The notes beneath the pieces were generated by a model. The model was not told the DNA's origin. It did not search any database and was given only the letters and a program-made list of their open reading frames with translations. The position numbers and the translations under genes are program-made. A DNA stretch of 43,133 bases. It comes from Alicyclobacillus sp. SP_1. Lineage in GTDB: Bacteria; Bacillota; Bacilli; Alicyclobacillales; Alicyclobacillaceae. Positions 34,453 to 43,133 of the stretch are shown in pieces (positions within the stretch are counted from its first letter, which is position 1; each line of letters begins with the position of its first letter). Location of the stretch: the NCBI RefSeq assembly GCF_024706985.1, contig NZ_JAMCCX010000024.1, positions 1-43,133 on the forward strand, given 5' to 3'.

Positions 34453-36667
34453 ACCGACGCCAGAGGCCATTGAAGAGAATTCGCTGTATCGAGCGATGGG
34501 ACTGACAGACGACGAATATCGAAGGGTCGTCGAACGCCTCGGACGCCGTCCCAACTATGTGGAGACGGGGCTGTTCGGCGTGTTGTGGTCGGAACATTGC
34601 TCGTACAAAAGTTCACGAGCGTATCTGAAGAAATTCCCCACCTCAGGGCCTCAGGTCTTGCAAGGTCCAGGAGAGAATGCGGGCGTGGTCGATATTGGAG
34701 ATGGAATCGGTATCGCCTTCAAAATGGAGAGTCACAATCATCCTTCCGCGGTCGAACCGTATCAAGGCGCTGCCACCGGCGTGGGTGGGATTCTGCGTGA
34801 CGTCTTCACCATGGGCGCACGGCCGATTGCATTCCTCAATTCCCTTCGATTTGGTCCACTTGAGGACGGGCATACACGCTACTTGTTCGCGAATGTGGTG
34901 GCGGGTATTGGCGGTTATGGAAATTGTGTCGGTATCCCTACGGTCGGCGGTGAGGCTGTGTTTGATCCCGCCTATACGCACAATCCACTGGTCAACGCCA
35001 TGTGCGTCGGTATGCTCCCGGCGGACGCGATTGCCACGGGTGCGGCCAAAGGAGTGGGCAATCCCGTCTTCGTGGTCGGAAGCAGAACCGGGCGGGACGG
35101 CATTCACGGGGCGACCTTTGCTTCCACAGACAACCCGAAGGAGAAAGAGCGGTCGGCCGTTCAAGTGGGCGATCCGTTTCTTGGCAAGCTCCTTATGGAA
35201 GCTTGTCTGGAATTGATTTCGACGGGTGCGGTCGTTGGCATTCAGGACATGGGTGCGGCGGGCCTCACCTCGTCTTCGGCAGAGATGGCGAGCCGCGCAG
35301 GTGGTGGCGTGGAACTGTATTTGGACTTGGTGCCTTGTCGGGAGTCTGGGATGAGTCCGTATGAAATGATGCTTTCCGAGTCCCAGGAGCGTATGCTCGT
35401 GGTGATGGAAAAGGGCCAAGAGAGCTTGGCGTTCGACATTTTGCACAAGTGGGACTTGCAGGTCGAGGAAATCGGAAAAGTTACGGACGATGGTCGGTTG
35501 CGTCTTTTGTTTCATGGGGACGTCGTAGCGGACGTGCCGGTGTCGTTATTAGTGGACGAAGCGCCAGTCTATCAGCGCTGCGTGGTCGACCGCTACCATC
35601 AGCCCGGATTGGATGTCTCCTTGCCTGTTCCATCGTCGAATTGGGAAGCTGCTTGGTTGGAATTGCTCGCGCATCCCACGATTGCCGACAAACGTTGGAT
35701 TTATCAGCAATACGATACGAGTGTTCGAGCGTCCACGTTGGTTGGCCCCGGTTCGGATGCGGCGCTGGTGCTCGTTCCGGGAACACAGAAGGCGGTGGCC
35801 ATGGCGACGGACGGGAACGGTCGGTATGTCTACTTGAATCCGCGCGTCGGGGGTGCCATTGCGGTCGCGGAAGCGGCGCGCAATGTGGTTTGCTCGGGAG
35901 CGCGGCCGCTCGCTTTGACGAATTGCTTGAATTTCGGGAACCCAGAGAAACCGGCCATCATGCGCCAGTTTGCGGATGCTGTCGAGGGTATGGGAGAGGC
36001 CAGCCGCGCGTTGGATGTGCCCGTCGTATCGGGCAATGTTTCGTTTTATAACGAGACGGGTGGGACGGATATTTTCCCCACTCCTGTGGTGGGTGTCGTG
36101 GGTGTCTTGGACGCTCTCAATCGAGCTACGCCGTCTTCGTTTCAAGGAGATGGGCACGAAGTCGTCTTGGTTGGTGTGGATGAGCGGGGGTTGGATGGAA
36201 GCCTCTATTGGCAGCTTCAAGCCGGCAAGCCGGCAGGAGATGCGCCGTATTTTCGGATTGAAGAAGAAGTTCGGGTGCAGAAGCTCGTTCAAGCCGCAAT
36301 TGCTGCTGGATATGTGCTCGCGGCTCACGACGTGAGTGAAGGAGGCTTGGCGGTCGCGCTCGCCGAGATGGCCGTGGGTCGCGGGGTTGGAGTGCAGGCG
36401 CAGCTAATAGCGGGATCGCCCGCAGGTGCATTCTTCGGCGAAGCGCAGGGGCGCATTCTGCTCGAAGTCGCGGATGGCCAGTTGGAGACATTGCAGGCAT
36501 TGGCGGCCGCGAAAGAAGTCCCTTGCCAGCGCATCGGGCGCACTGGCGGAGCGATGGTCTCGATGACCGTCGGCTCAACCGATGCGATGAATGTCGCCGT
36601 CGCGCGCTTGGCGAGCGTTTATAACGCCACGTTGCCTGAGCGGATGAACGAACCGATTGCGCCGTGA
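34442..36667 (+). CDS. purL: phosphoribosylformylglycinamidine synthase subunit PurL
   Basis: The synthetase subunit, 741 aa, converting FGAR to FGAM with ATP and PurQ-delivered ammonia. It is the short, two-repeat PurM-fold form that needs PurS and PurQ. Seen are [61 protein letters not shown] and [20 protein letters not shown] 34442 follows GGAGG. Its stop overlaps the first purF start in GTGA. Confidence 0.98.
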   Translation: MRTEPTPEAIEENSLYRAMGLTDDEYRRVVERLGRRPNYVETGLFGVLWSEHCSYKSSRAYLKKFPTSGPQVLQGPGENAGVVDIGDGIGIAFKMESHNHPSAVEPYQGAATGVGGILRDVFTMGARPIAFLNSLRFGPLEDGHTRYLFANVVAGIGGYGNCVGIPTVGGEAVFDPAYTHNPLVNAMCVGMLPADAIATGAAKGVGNPVFVVGSRTGRDGIHGATFASTDNPKEKERSAVQVGDPFLGKLLMEACLELISTGAVVGIQDMGAAGLTSSSAEMASRAGGGVELYLDLVPCRESGMSPYEMMLSESQERMLVVMEKGQESLAFDILHKWDLQVEEIGKVTDDGRLRLLFHGDVVADVPVSLLVDEAPVYQRCVVDRYHQPGLDVSLPVPSSNWEAAWLELLAHPTIADKRWIYQQYDTSVRASTLVGPGSDAALVLVPGTQKAVAMATDGNGRYVYLNPRVGGAIAVAEAARNVVCSGARPLALTNCLNFGNPEKPAIMRQFADAVEGMGEASRALDVPVVSGNVSFYNETGGTDIFPTPVVGVVGVLDALNRATPSSFQGDGHEVVLVGVDERGLDGSLYWQLQAGKPAGDAPYFRIEEEVRVQKLVQAAIAAGYVLAAHDVSEGGLAVALAEMAVGRGVGVQAQLIAGSPAGAFFGEAQGRILLEVADGQLETLQALAAAKEVPCQRIGRTGGAMVSMTVGSTDAMNVAVARLASVYNATLPERMNEPIAP

Positions 36668-38217
36668 AGCCGGACATGGGGTATGGGAATGAGATGGAGA
36701 TGAGGATACAGGCGATGGAATCGAGGCTGGATAGCATGGAGCAAGTGTGTGCGAGAGGCGTCGCCGAGGGCGAAGCCAGTGAGTGGGAAGCGGATCGGCC
36801 GAAGGAAGAGTGCGGGGTATTCGGCATTTTCGGGCATCTGAGAGCTGCTGAGTTGACGTACTATGCGCTCATCGCACTGCAGCACCGAGGTCAAGAGGCG
36901 GCTGGCATTGCTAGCATTTCGGAGACTGGTATGCACAGTCACAAAGCACTGGGCCTCGTGGCGGACGTGTTCTCGCGCGGCCGTGTGGAAGAGTTGATGG
37001 GGTCGGCGGCGGCGGGGCACGTTCGCTACTCCACAGCAGGCGAGAACACGGTACAGAATGCTCAGCCCATCACGGTCTCTACGCATCGCCGGCACTTAGC
37101 CATCGCCCACAATGGCAACCTTGTCAATGCGCGGCGCTTGCGCATTATGCTCGAGGAGCGAGGCAGTCTCTTTCAATCGACCAGTGACACCGAGGTGATA
37201 GCCCATCTCATTGCTAAGTCGGCTGAGCAAGACATTCTCGACGCAGTTCGCGACGCAGTGACGCGCATCCAAGGAGGATTTGCCTTGGTTATCTTGACCG
37301 ATGACCGCCTGATTGCGGTGCGCGATCCGCTTGGCCTCCGCCCACTCGTCGTGGGTCGCGTTGGTGAGAGTTATTGTGTTGCCTCGGAGACTTGTGCGTT
37401 TGAGACGGTGGGAGCTCAGTTTGTGCGGGATGTTCGACCGGGGGAAATGCTCAGCATCGACCGGGATGGTTTAGCCAGCTATGCCTATGCCAATGTGCAA
37501 CGAAAGCGTATGTGTACCTTTGAACACATCTACTTTGCTCGGCCAGACAGCGATATTGATGGGTGGAACGTGCATTCGCTGCGCAAGCGACTAGGTGCTC
37601 TCCTCGCAGAAAACCATCCCGCTCTTGGCGACATCGTCATTGGTGTGCCGGATTCGAGTATCTCCGCTGCGTCGGGGTATGCCGAAAGGAGCGGTGTACC
37701 ATTTGAGATGGGGTTGGTGAAGAATAAGTACATTGCGCGCACGTTCATTCAACCTTCCCAGGAACTGCGCGACTCTGGCGTGCGCATGAAGCTGAACGCC
37801 GTGCGAAGCGTAGTGGACGGTCGACGCGTGGTACTCATCGACGACTCAATCGTGCGCGGAACGACGAGCCGGCGCATTGTGCAACTATTGCGCGATGCTG
37901 GCGCGACAGAAGTTCACCTGCGCATTTCGTCGCCACCTTATCGCAATCCATGTCACTATGGCATTGACACCGCCTCGAAGAAACAATTGATTGCGGGCAC
38001 TCACACGATTGATGAAATTTGTCGGGAGGTCGAGGCGGATTCACTCGAATTCCTCACCGTTGAGGAACTGATGCAAGGCTTTGGATACGATGGCCCCGAA
38101 CTTGATGCGGTTCCGTTTTGTAATGCCTGCTTCACGGGCGATTATCCCACGCTGTTGCCAGATGCTGAAGCAGACCGCGCCGGGACAGGCGAGACTGGCA
38201 CGTTTGTATCCTTGTGA
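36664..38217 (+). CDS. purF: amidophosphoribosyltransferase PurF
   Basis: PurF makes phosphoribosylamine from PRPP and glutamine, the committed step. Mature protein would begin at C50 ([10 protein letters not shown]). [19 protein letters not shown], and the PRPP loop [16 protein letters not shown] follow; cysteines placed like the Bacillus [4Fe-4S] ligands are in ETCAF, PCHYGID and CNACF. With GTG 36664, coupled to the purL stop, the propeptide is 49 residues, far longer than the 11 of B. subtilis. Several in-frame ATGs lie inside it, and ATG 36715 has AGGA nine bases upstream, so the start is uncertain. A 152-bp gap without recognisable elements precedes purM. Confidence 0.96.
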   Translation: MKPDMGYGNEMEMRIQAMESRLDSMEQVCARGVAEGEASEWEADRPKEECGVFGIFGHLRAAELTYYALIALQHRGQEAAGIASISETGMHSHKALGLVADVFSRGRVEELMGSAAAGHVRYSTAGENTVQNAQPITVSTHRRHLAIAHNGNLVNARRLRIMLEERGSLFQSTSDTEVIAHLIAKSAEQDILDAVRDAVTRIQGGFALVILTDDRLIAVRDPLGLRPLVVGRVGESYCVASETCAFETVGAQFVRDVRPGEMLSIDRDGLASYAYANVQRKRMCTFEHIYFARPDSDIDGWNVHSLRKRLGALLAENHPALGDIVIGVPDSSISAASGYAERSGVPFEMGLVKNKYIARTFIQPSQELRDSGVRMKLNAVRSVVDGRRVVLIDDSIVRGTTSRRIVQLLRDAGATEVHLRISSPPYRNPCHYGIDTASKKQLIAGTHTIDEICREVEADSLEFLTVEELMQGFGYDGPELDAVPFCNACFTGDYPTLLPDAEADRAGTGETGTFVSL

Positions 38218-38369
38218 TCGTTTCGCGTCCGTAGTGGCGACAGGAGACGGATTGTAGTTCTTCGTCTGCAGTCGGGGGCGTGCCAATGCGAAGGGTGCCA
38301 TCCGAACATCCTTCTGAGAACAGATGGAATGGACCACCCAGTAAGGTTTGGAAAAGGGGGAATAGGGTG

Positions 38370-39422
38370 ATGGTTGATGCGTACGAAGCTGCGGGCGTTC
38401 ACATTGACGCTGGCAATGAAGCTGCAAAGCGTTATGCCAAGCTGGCGGAAAACACGGCTGTACCGGGGTTGCTTGGAAGAATCGGAGGGTTTGCCGGTGG
38501 ATTTGCTCTCGACTTAGAAAAATATCCGGAACCCGTTCTCTTTTCGGGCACGGATGGCGTCGGTACCAAATTGAAATTGGCCTTTCTTTCCAATCGTCAT
38601 GACACGATTGGCATCGACTGCGTTGCGATGTGCGTCAATGACATTTTAACCTCTGGAGCCAAACCGTTGTTCTTTTTGGATTATTTGGCCACGGGACAGT
38701 TGAATGTGGATGTTGCGGAACAAGTGGTGGCCGGAGTGGCCGAAGGTTGTCGGCAAGCTGGTTGTGCACTGGTCGGTGGTGAAACCGCGGAAATGCCAGG
38801 GATGTACGCTGCCGGAGAATACGACATTGCGGGTTTCGCCGTTGGGGTGGCCACCAAGTCGCACATCGTCGACGGGAGCGCCATTGAAGCAGGCGACGTA
38901 TTGATTGGGTTGGAAAGTAACGGCGTTCACTCGAACGGATATTCCTTAGTCCGCAAGTTGTTGTCCGATCATGGCGTGGACGGGTCAACTTACATTCCTG
39001 GCTGGCGTGGTACGGTCTATGACGAGTTGCTGAGACCTACGCGCATTTATGTAACTTCCGTATTGAAAATTTGTGATGAGGGACTTCCGGTTCGAGGAAT
39101 GGCGCACATCACGGGTGGCGGTTTGGTGGAAAATGTTCCGCGTTCTTTGCCGCCTGGGCTCACCGCACAAATCCAATTGGGTACATGGACACTTCAGCCG
39201 GTCTTTCAATGGTTGCTGAATGCGGCTGGGTTGTCGTTCGAAGCAGGCGCGCGCATCTGGAATTTAGGTATCGGCTTTGTCTTAGTCGTTCGCAAAGGAG
39301 CCGAGCAAGACATCTTGCAGCGCTTGCAGGAACTTGGGGAGACGGCTTACTGTATCGGTCAGGTGGTTTCTGGTGAGAGCATACAGTGGACTGGAAGTTT
39401 CGAGACATCCGAGGCAAACTAG
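38370..39422 (+). CDS. purM: phosphoribosylformylglycinamidine cyclo-ligase PurM
   Basis: PurM closes the imidazole ring, FGAM to AIR, with ATP. 350 aa. Typical are YEAAGVHIDAGNEA, LFSGTDGVGTKLKLA, MCVNDILTSGAKPLFFLDYLA, LVGGETAEMPGMY and GLESNGVHSNGYSLVRK. ATG 38370 follows AAAAGGGGG. In Bacillus purN comes next; here purH follows after 24 bp and purN is missing. Confidence 0.97.
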   Translation: MVDAYEAAGVHIDAGNEAAKRYAKLAENTAVPGLLGRIGGFAGGFALDLEKYPEPVLFSGTDGVGTKLKLAFLSNRHDTIGIDCVAMCVNDILTSGAKPLFFLDYLATGQLNVDVAEQVVAGVAEGCRQAGCALVGGETAEMPGMYAAGEYDIAGFAVGVATKSHIVDGSAIEAGDVLIGLESNGVHSNGYSLVRKLLSDHGVDGSTYIPGWRGTVYDELLRPTRIYVTSVLKICDEGLPVRGMAHITGGGLVENVPRSLPPGLTAQIQLGTWTLQPVFQWLLNAAGLSFEAGARIWNLGIGFVLVVRKGAEQDILQRLQELGETAYCIGQVVSGESIQWTGSFETSEAN

Positions 39423-39446
39423 TGGCACGGAAAGGAAGTAGAGGAT

Positions 39447-40991
39447 TTGAAAAAGTGGGCATTGGTCAGTGTCTTCGACAAAACTGGCGTCGTTGAATTG
39501 TGCCGGGATTTGTCGGATTTGGGGTATTCTCTGCTGTCTACGGGAGGTACGGCGCGGCACTTGCGCGAGGCGGGGTTACCTGTCACGGATGTCGAGTCGT
39601 ACACGGAATTTCCGGAGATGATGGATGGGCGGGTCAAAACCTTGCATCCAAGAATTCACGGTGGACTGTTGGCCTTGCGGGATAACCCTTCCCACGTGGA
39701 AAGCATGGACAAGCATGGTATCGAGTCCTTGGAGATGGTCGTCGTCAATCTCTATCCGTTTTCTGCGACGGTTGCAAGGCCTGAGGCAACGTATGAAGAA
39801 TGCGTGGAGATGATTGATATTGGTGGACCATCAATGTTGCGCTCTGCCGCAAAAAATCATCGTTTTGTCATTCCGTTGGTCGATCCCGCTGACTACGCTG
39901 AAGTTATCACAGCGCTTCGCGCGGACGGTTTGTCGATGGAGCACCGCAAAAAGCTGGCTGCCAAAGTCTTTGCAGAGACCGCCGCGTATGATGCGGCTAT
40001 TGCCAATTACCTGCAAGGACCCGCGGATGACATGGAGTTCCCCGCCTCTTTTCAATATTACGGCGTGAGTCGCCAACCACTTCGCTATGGTGAAAATCCA
40101 CATCAAGTTGCTCACTTTTACGCAGATGCAGACGCTTCCGCGGCAACGATCGCCGGCGCGAAGCAACTTCAGGGGAAAGAACTCTCGTACAATAACATCC
40201 AGGACGCAGACGCTGCCTTGCAAATTTTGCGCGGCTTTGATGATTTTGAGACACCAACTGCGGTCGCTGTTAAACACATGAATCCGTGCGGTATTGGACT
40301 CGGGGACACCCTTCTGGAAGCTTACCAGAGGGCTTATGAAGCCGACGAAATTTCTATTTTTGGTGGAATAGTGGCCGTCAATCGGGAAGTAGACGGAGAG
40401 TTGGCTACATTACTCTGCCAATTGTTTTTGGAAATTGTCATCAGTCCTCATTTTAATTCGCAAGCGCGCGAAATTTTTTCGAAAAAGAAAAATGTTCGGC
40501 TTCTCGAAGTGGATATGAAGGCTCCTCTTTGGAACCCATTACAGAAGCAATTTCGACGCGTGACGGGCGGCCTCTTGGTGCAAGCCGTAGACGATGCAGT
40601 GCAATCGGAGTGGACGGTTGTAACCATGCGTCAACCTTCTGAAGAAGAGAGCCGAGCACTTCAATTTGCTTGGCGAGCGGTCAAGTACGTCAAGTCCAAC
40701 GCGATTGTCATCGCGCGCGACATGCAGACCATCGGGATTGGCCCTGGTCAAACCAACCGCGTAGGTGCAGCTAGGATTGCGCTTGCCGCTGCCGGCGCGT
40801 CAGCACGGGGAGCCGTGCTGGCTTCTGACGCGTTTTTCCCTATGCGTGACACGGTAGATGCAGCGGCAGAAGCGGGCATCGCCGCCATTGTGCAGCCGGG
40901 AGGTTCCATTAAAGATGCGGAGAGTATTGCGGCCGCGAACGAACATGGAATTGCTATGGTCTTCACCGGACAACGACATTTTCTGCATTGA
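39447..40991 (+). CDS. purH: bifunctional AICAR transformylase / IMP cyclohydrolase PurH
   Basis: PurH performs the last two steps: formylation of AICAR by 10-formyl-THF, then ring closure to IMP. 514 aa. The N-terminal IMP cyclohydrolase domain shows [26 protein letters not shown] and [15 protein letters not shown]; the transformylase half shows [25 protein letters not shown] and the ending [33 protein letters not shown]. Start TTG 39447 has AAAGGAAG upstream. A 10-nt gap separates it from purD. Confidence 0.97.
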   Translation: MKKWALVSVFDKTGVVELCRDLSDLGYSLLSTGGTARHLREAGLPVTDVESYTEFPEMMDGRVKTLHPRIHGGLLALRDNPSHVESMDKHGIESLEMVVVNLYPFSATVARPEATYEECVEMIDIGGPSMLRSAAKNHRFVIPLVDPADYAEVITALRADGLSMEHRKKLAAKVFAETAAYDAAIANYLQGPADDMEFPASFQYYGVSRQPLRYGENPHQVAHFYADADASAATIAGAKQLQGKELSYNNIQDADAALQILRGFDDFETPTAVAVKHMNPCGIGLGDTLLEAYQRAYEADEISIFGGIVAVNREVDGELATLLCQLFLEIVISPHFNSQAREIFSKKKNVRLLEVDMKAPLWNPLQKQFRRVTGGLLVQAVDDAVQSEWTVVTMRQPSEEESRALQFAWRAVKYVKSNAIVIARDMQTIGIGPGQTNRVGAARIALAAAGASARGAVLASDAFFPMRDTVDAAAEAGIAAIVQPGGSIKDAESIAAANEHGIAMVFTGQRHFLH

Positions 40992-41001
40992 GGAGGATGG
41001 C

Positions 41002-42315
41002 ATGAATAGGAAGTCAATCTTAGAGGCTATCTCGGAAGAAGCAGAGTTGCGTATTTTAGTGGTCGGATCGGGAGCGCGTGAACATGCTCTGGTACGTGCG
41101 TTGGCGGCTAGTCCACGACAGCCGCGAATCTATGCGGCCCCGGGAAACCCAGGGATTCAGGAAATGGCAACTGTCGTCAACATTGGCGTCGTTCAGGTGA
41201 AAGAATTATTGGACTTTGTATTAGAATCCAGAATCCACTTAGTGATCGTCGGTCCAGAAGCTCCGCTTGCACTGGGTCTGGTGAATGTTCTCGAGGAACG
41301 AGGCATTTTGGCGTTTGGTCCTACCCGTGAAGCGGCGCAGTTGGAATGGTCCAAGGCGTTTGCAAAAGACCTGATGCGAGAAGCTGAAGTTCCGACAGCG
41401 GCATTCGCGTCTTTTTCAGAGTATCAAGATGCACTGGATTATGTGCAGAATTGTGACATCCCGGTGGTCATTAAAGCCGACGGATTGGCCGCGGGCAAGG
41501 GCGTTGTCGTTGCGCCTACGCGCGAGGAGGCGAAAGCTGCACTGTCTGCTCTGTGGCCGAGTCAAGCAGACGGTGAGTTGAAGGGCGGCCCACACGTGGT
41601 CATTGAAGATTGTTTGCAAGGACACGAGGTGTCTTTGATGTACTTTGTGGACAGCCAGACCGTCATACCGATGCCCGGTGCGCGCGACCACAAACGGATC
41701 GGAGAAGGGGATACTGGGCCAAACACAGGTGGCATGGGCGTTTTTGCGCCAGTTCCATCGTTGTCTCCAGCAATGGTGCAACGCGTGACAGACACGATTG
41801 TGCGGCCGACGCTTGCTGCGCTACGTCATCGTGGGGTGATTTATCGCGGTGTCTTGTATGTTGGGTTGATGATGACAGACGATGGACCGAAGGTCGTGGA
41901 GTTTAACGCGCGTTTTGGCGATCCGGAGACGGAAGCTGTATTGCCTATGCTTGCCTCTGATTTACTCGATATTTGCTTTGCCGTCGCCACCGACACGCTG
42001 TCCGGACTTGACGTTGTATGGCGCGATGAGTCCTCTGTGTGCGTGATTCTCGCATCCGAAGGGTATCCGGTAGAGCCACGAACGGGTGCAAGAATTAAAC
42101 TTTGCACCTGCGGTCAAGGCGAACATCTTTACCACGCCGGCACCGCGCTGGATGCCAAGGGGAATTTGGTGGTCGCGGGAGGTCGAGTGTTGGCTGCGGT
42201 TGGGGTTGGTCGAACGCCGGATGAGGCTGCCGAGAAAGCCTATCGACTCGCCGATGAATGCGACTTTGCTGGCAAATACATGCGCAGGGACCTGCTTCAC
42301 GACTTGCATGAGTAA
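41002..42315 (+). CDS. purD: phosphoribosylamine--glycine ligase PurD
   Basis: PurD joins glycine to phosphoribosylamine with ATP, giving GAR. 437 aa. It is an ATP-grasp enzyme with [64 protein letters not shown] and [21 protein letters not shown] 41002 lies five to six bases after GAGGAGG; it adds about 15 residues before the family N-terminus, and a TTG at 41047 would give the usual length but has a poor ribosome site. It is the last gene of the operon; I see no plus-strand T-tract terminator after it. Confidence 0.97.
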   Translation: MNRKSILEAISEEAELRILVVGSGAREHALVRALAASPRQPRIYAAPGNPGIQEMATVVNIGVVQVKELLDFVLESRIHLVIVGPEAPLALGLVNVLEERGILAFGPTREAAQLEWSKAFAKDLMREAEVPTAAFASFSEYQDALDYVQNCDIPVVIKADGLAAGKGVVVAPTREEAKAALSALWPSQADGELKGGPHVVIEDCLQGHEVSLMYFVDSQTVIPMPGARDHKRIGEGDTGPNTGGMGVFAPVPSLSPAMVQRVTDTIVRPTLAALRHRGVIYRGVLYVGLMMTDDGPKVVEFNARFGDPETEAVLPMLASDLLDICFAVATDTLSGLDVVWRDESSVCVILASEGYPVEPRTGARIKLCTCGQGEHLYHAGTALDAKGNLVVAGGRVLAAVGVGRTPDEAAEKAYRLADECDFAGKYMRRDLLHDLHE

Positions 42316-42378
42316 CCGCGTATCCGAACAAGTAGCTGTTTTCTGTCCCCGCCTGTCGATCCGCTCATTCGATTGGAC

Positions 42379-42407
42379 AAAAAGTTGGCGCCTATTATAG
42401 GCGCCAA
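42379..42407 (-). terminator. intrinsic terminator for the minus-strand regulator
   Basis: TTGGCGCCTA (42385-42394) and TAGGCGCCAA (42398-42407) form a perfect 10-bp stem with a 3-nt loop. The T-rich tract (CTTTTTGTCC) follows on the minus strand, so it mainly ends the regulator gene; on the plus strand it could still stall the purD transcript. Confidence 0.75.
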
Positions 42408-42517
42408 TAGGGGTGATACTGGGATACAGGATCCTCAACAGGATGCTACAAGACTAGCACACTCAAACGCTTTATGGACCTTACAAGTTGTTAAGGTTAT
42501 ACCCTTCAAATTTCCTG

Positions 42518-42856
42518 TTACATATTCTCGCTCGATTGCATATCCGCGCGTAAAATATACCCATAACCTCGTACGGTCAAAAGATAATCTGGTGTGGCGG
42601 GGTTTTTCTCAACGATACGCTTAACACGACTCACATAGACGTAAAGTTCGTCGCGACTCACCAGGTGATGACCCCAGACCTCGTGAATTAAATCGTCGGT
42701 GGAGACCGGAATATTCAGGTGCTTTGCTAGGTAGTGTAGGAGTCGAAATTGTAGTCTCGACAAACTGTACACCATGCCATCCCGTACGACCGCCTCCAGC
42801 TTGACATCGATATAGAGACCAGGTCCTAGGTGGATCTGCGAATCTGAACCGTTCAA
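42518..42856 (-). CDS. OmpR/PhoB-type winged-helix protein without receiver
   Basis: A 112-residue protein that is essentially a Trans_reg_C (PhoB-type) DNA-binding domain: LSRLQFRLLHYLAKHLNIPVSTDDLIHEVWG, then DELYVYVSRVKRIVE and LLTVRGYGYIL. The phosphorylatable receiver domain of response regulators is missing. The start is TTG 42856, eight bases after GGAAGGAGC, so the shortness is not a truncation by frame choice. It may be a constitutive or ligand-free regulator, or act with a partner. It runs convergent to purD. Confidence 0.85.
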   Translation of the reverse strand: MNGSDSQIHLGPGLYIDVKLEAVVRDGMVYSLSRLQFRLLHYLAKHLNIPVSTDDLIHEVWGHHLVSRDELYVYVSRVKRIVEKNPATPDYLLTVRGYGYILRADMQSSENM

Positions 42857-43133
42857 CCTGAAGTGCTCCTTCCATGGGTCGTGGGAGGTATGTCATCCCG
42901 CTCCTCTTGCTCTATGTCCTCAGTGTCTATCTGTTCTCTATCCGATAATAACAGATGAAGGGTGGTTCTCGGTAGAGCTTGTGTAAACATAGTATCCGCC
43001 TTTGTGTCGGAAAGCAGTCTGGTCCGTTTTTGGACCTGTGGCATAAATTGGTTTGAAAAAAAGCGAAGAAAAGTCGGGAGAAAGACTTGCAAAAGGAGCG
43101 AGGGCGAGGTAAGATAGTCGCTGTCGCTTCACC
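42857..43133 (-). other. upstream region of the winged-helix gene, no supported gene
   Basis: Two overlapping short minus-strand frames reach the window edge but neither has a convincing product. A small hairpin GGTCC/GGACC lies at about 43021-43036. A promoter for the regulator is likely here but I cannot place it. Confidence 0.4.

Noticed and set aside
34643-36328. Two long minus-strand frames opposite purL
   Set aside because: Shadows of purL; compositions are atypical (His/Arg-rich) and no start signals are seen.
42853-43132. Two short minus-strand frames at the right edge (64 and 79 codons)
   Set aside because: No recognisable product, mutually overlapping, and one begins at the very edge; could be the end of something outside the window but cannot be supported.

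Overview
The window looks like chromosome from a low-to-moderate GC Firmicute, most likely an Alicyclobacillus-like aerobic (possibly acidophilic) spore-former. Several things point that way: a secreted S53 sedolisin of the kumamolisin type; small Bacillales families (YdjO, DUF1659, DUF2922, DUF1450/YuzB); a perfect CIRCE element before groESL; a Bacillus-like thiL-tsaE-tsaB-rimI-tsaD / ABC-F (YdiF) / molybdopterin / groESL gene order; a Bacillus-type purBCSQLFM-HD operon; and strong Shine-Dalgarno sites with many GTG and TTG starts. The species assignment is inference. I see no insertion sequence, phage or CRISPR array.

Layout. 1-1.8 kb: a small unknown protein, a cold-shock gene with a long leader, a structured RNA segment, the cold-inducible zinc-ribbon-like YdjO gene and tRNA-Gly. 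1.9-6.0 kb: Mn-dependent pyrophosphatase, the secreted sedolisin with a GAPAGP repeat tail, and two small unknown proteins. 5.9-9.9 kb (minus): a Crp/Fnr regulator, trmB (apparently with an ACG start), a YgjP-like metallopeptidase and an NCS1 nucleobase permease under a guanine-class purine riboswitch. 10.1-11.8 kb: DUF1659/DUF2922 pair on plus, DedA/DUF1450 pair on minus. 12-15.8 kb: thiL and the tRNA t6A genes tsaE, tsaB, tsaD with rimI, all overlapping. 15.9-17.9 kb (minus): an ABC-F ATPase, with three perfect DnaA boxes beside its 3' end. 18-21.9 kb: PAP2 phosphatase, 5-formyl-THF cyclo-ligase, mobA, a MoeA/MoaB-like protein and mobB. 21.9-24.0 kb: groES-groEL. 24.2-24.5 kb: a 60-residue protein followed directly by a cyclic-di-GMP-I (GEMM) riboswitch and an overlapping terminator. 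25.1-29.5 kb: MoxR ATPase, DUF58 protein and membrane transglutaminase. 29.6-42.3 kb: guaA, then the PurR-box-controlled purine operon. 42.5-42.9 kb (minus): a receiver-less OmpR-type winged-helix protein.

How it fits together. Purine supply is the main theme. PurF, D, S/Q/L, M, C, B and H make IMP from PRPP and GuaA makes GMP, but purN, purE and purK are not in the cluster. The separate guanine riboswitch on the permease suggests that uptake of purine bases is shut off by guanine, while the biosynthetic operon answers to PurR through an inverted pair of PurBoxes. The most unusual signals are RNA elements: the guanine aptamer on the NCS1 permease, the c-di-GMP aptamer with no gene directly behind it, and the mutually exclusive inverted repeats downstream of the cold-shock gene. 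I do not see a convincing wholly new multi-gene system.
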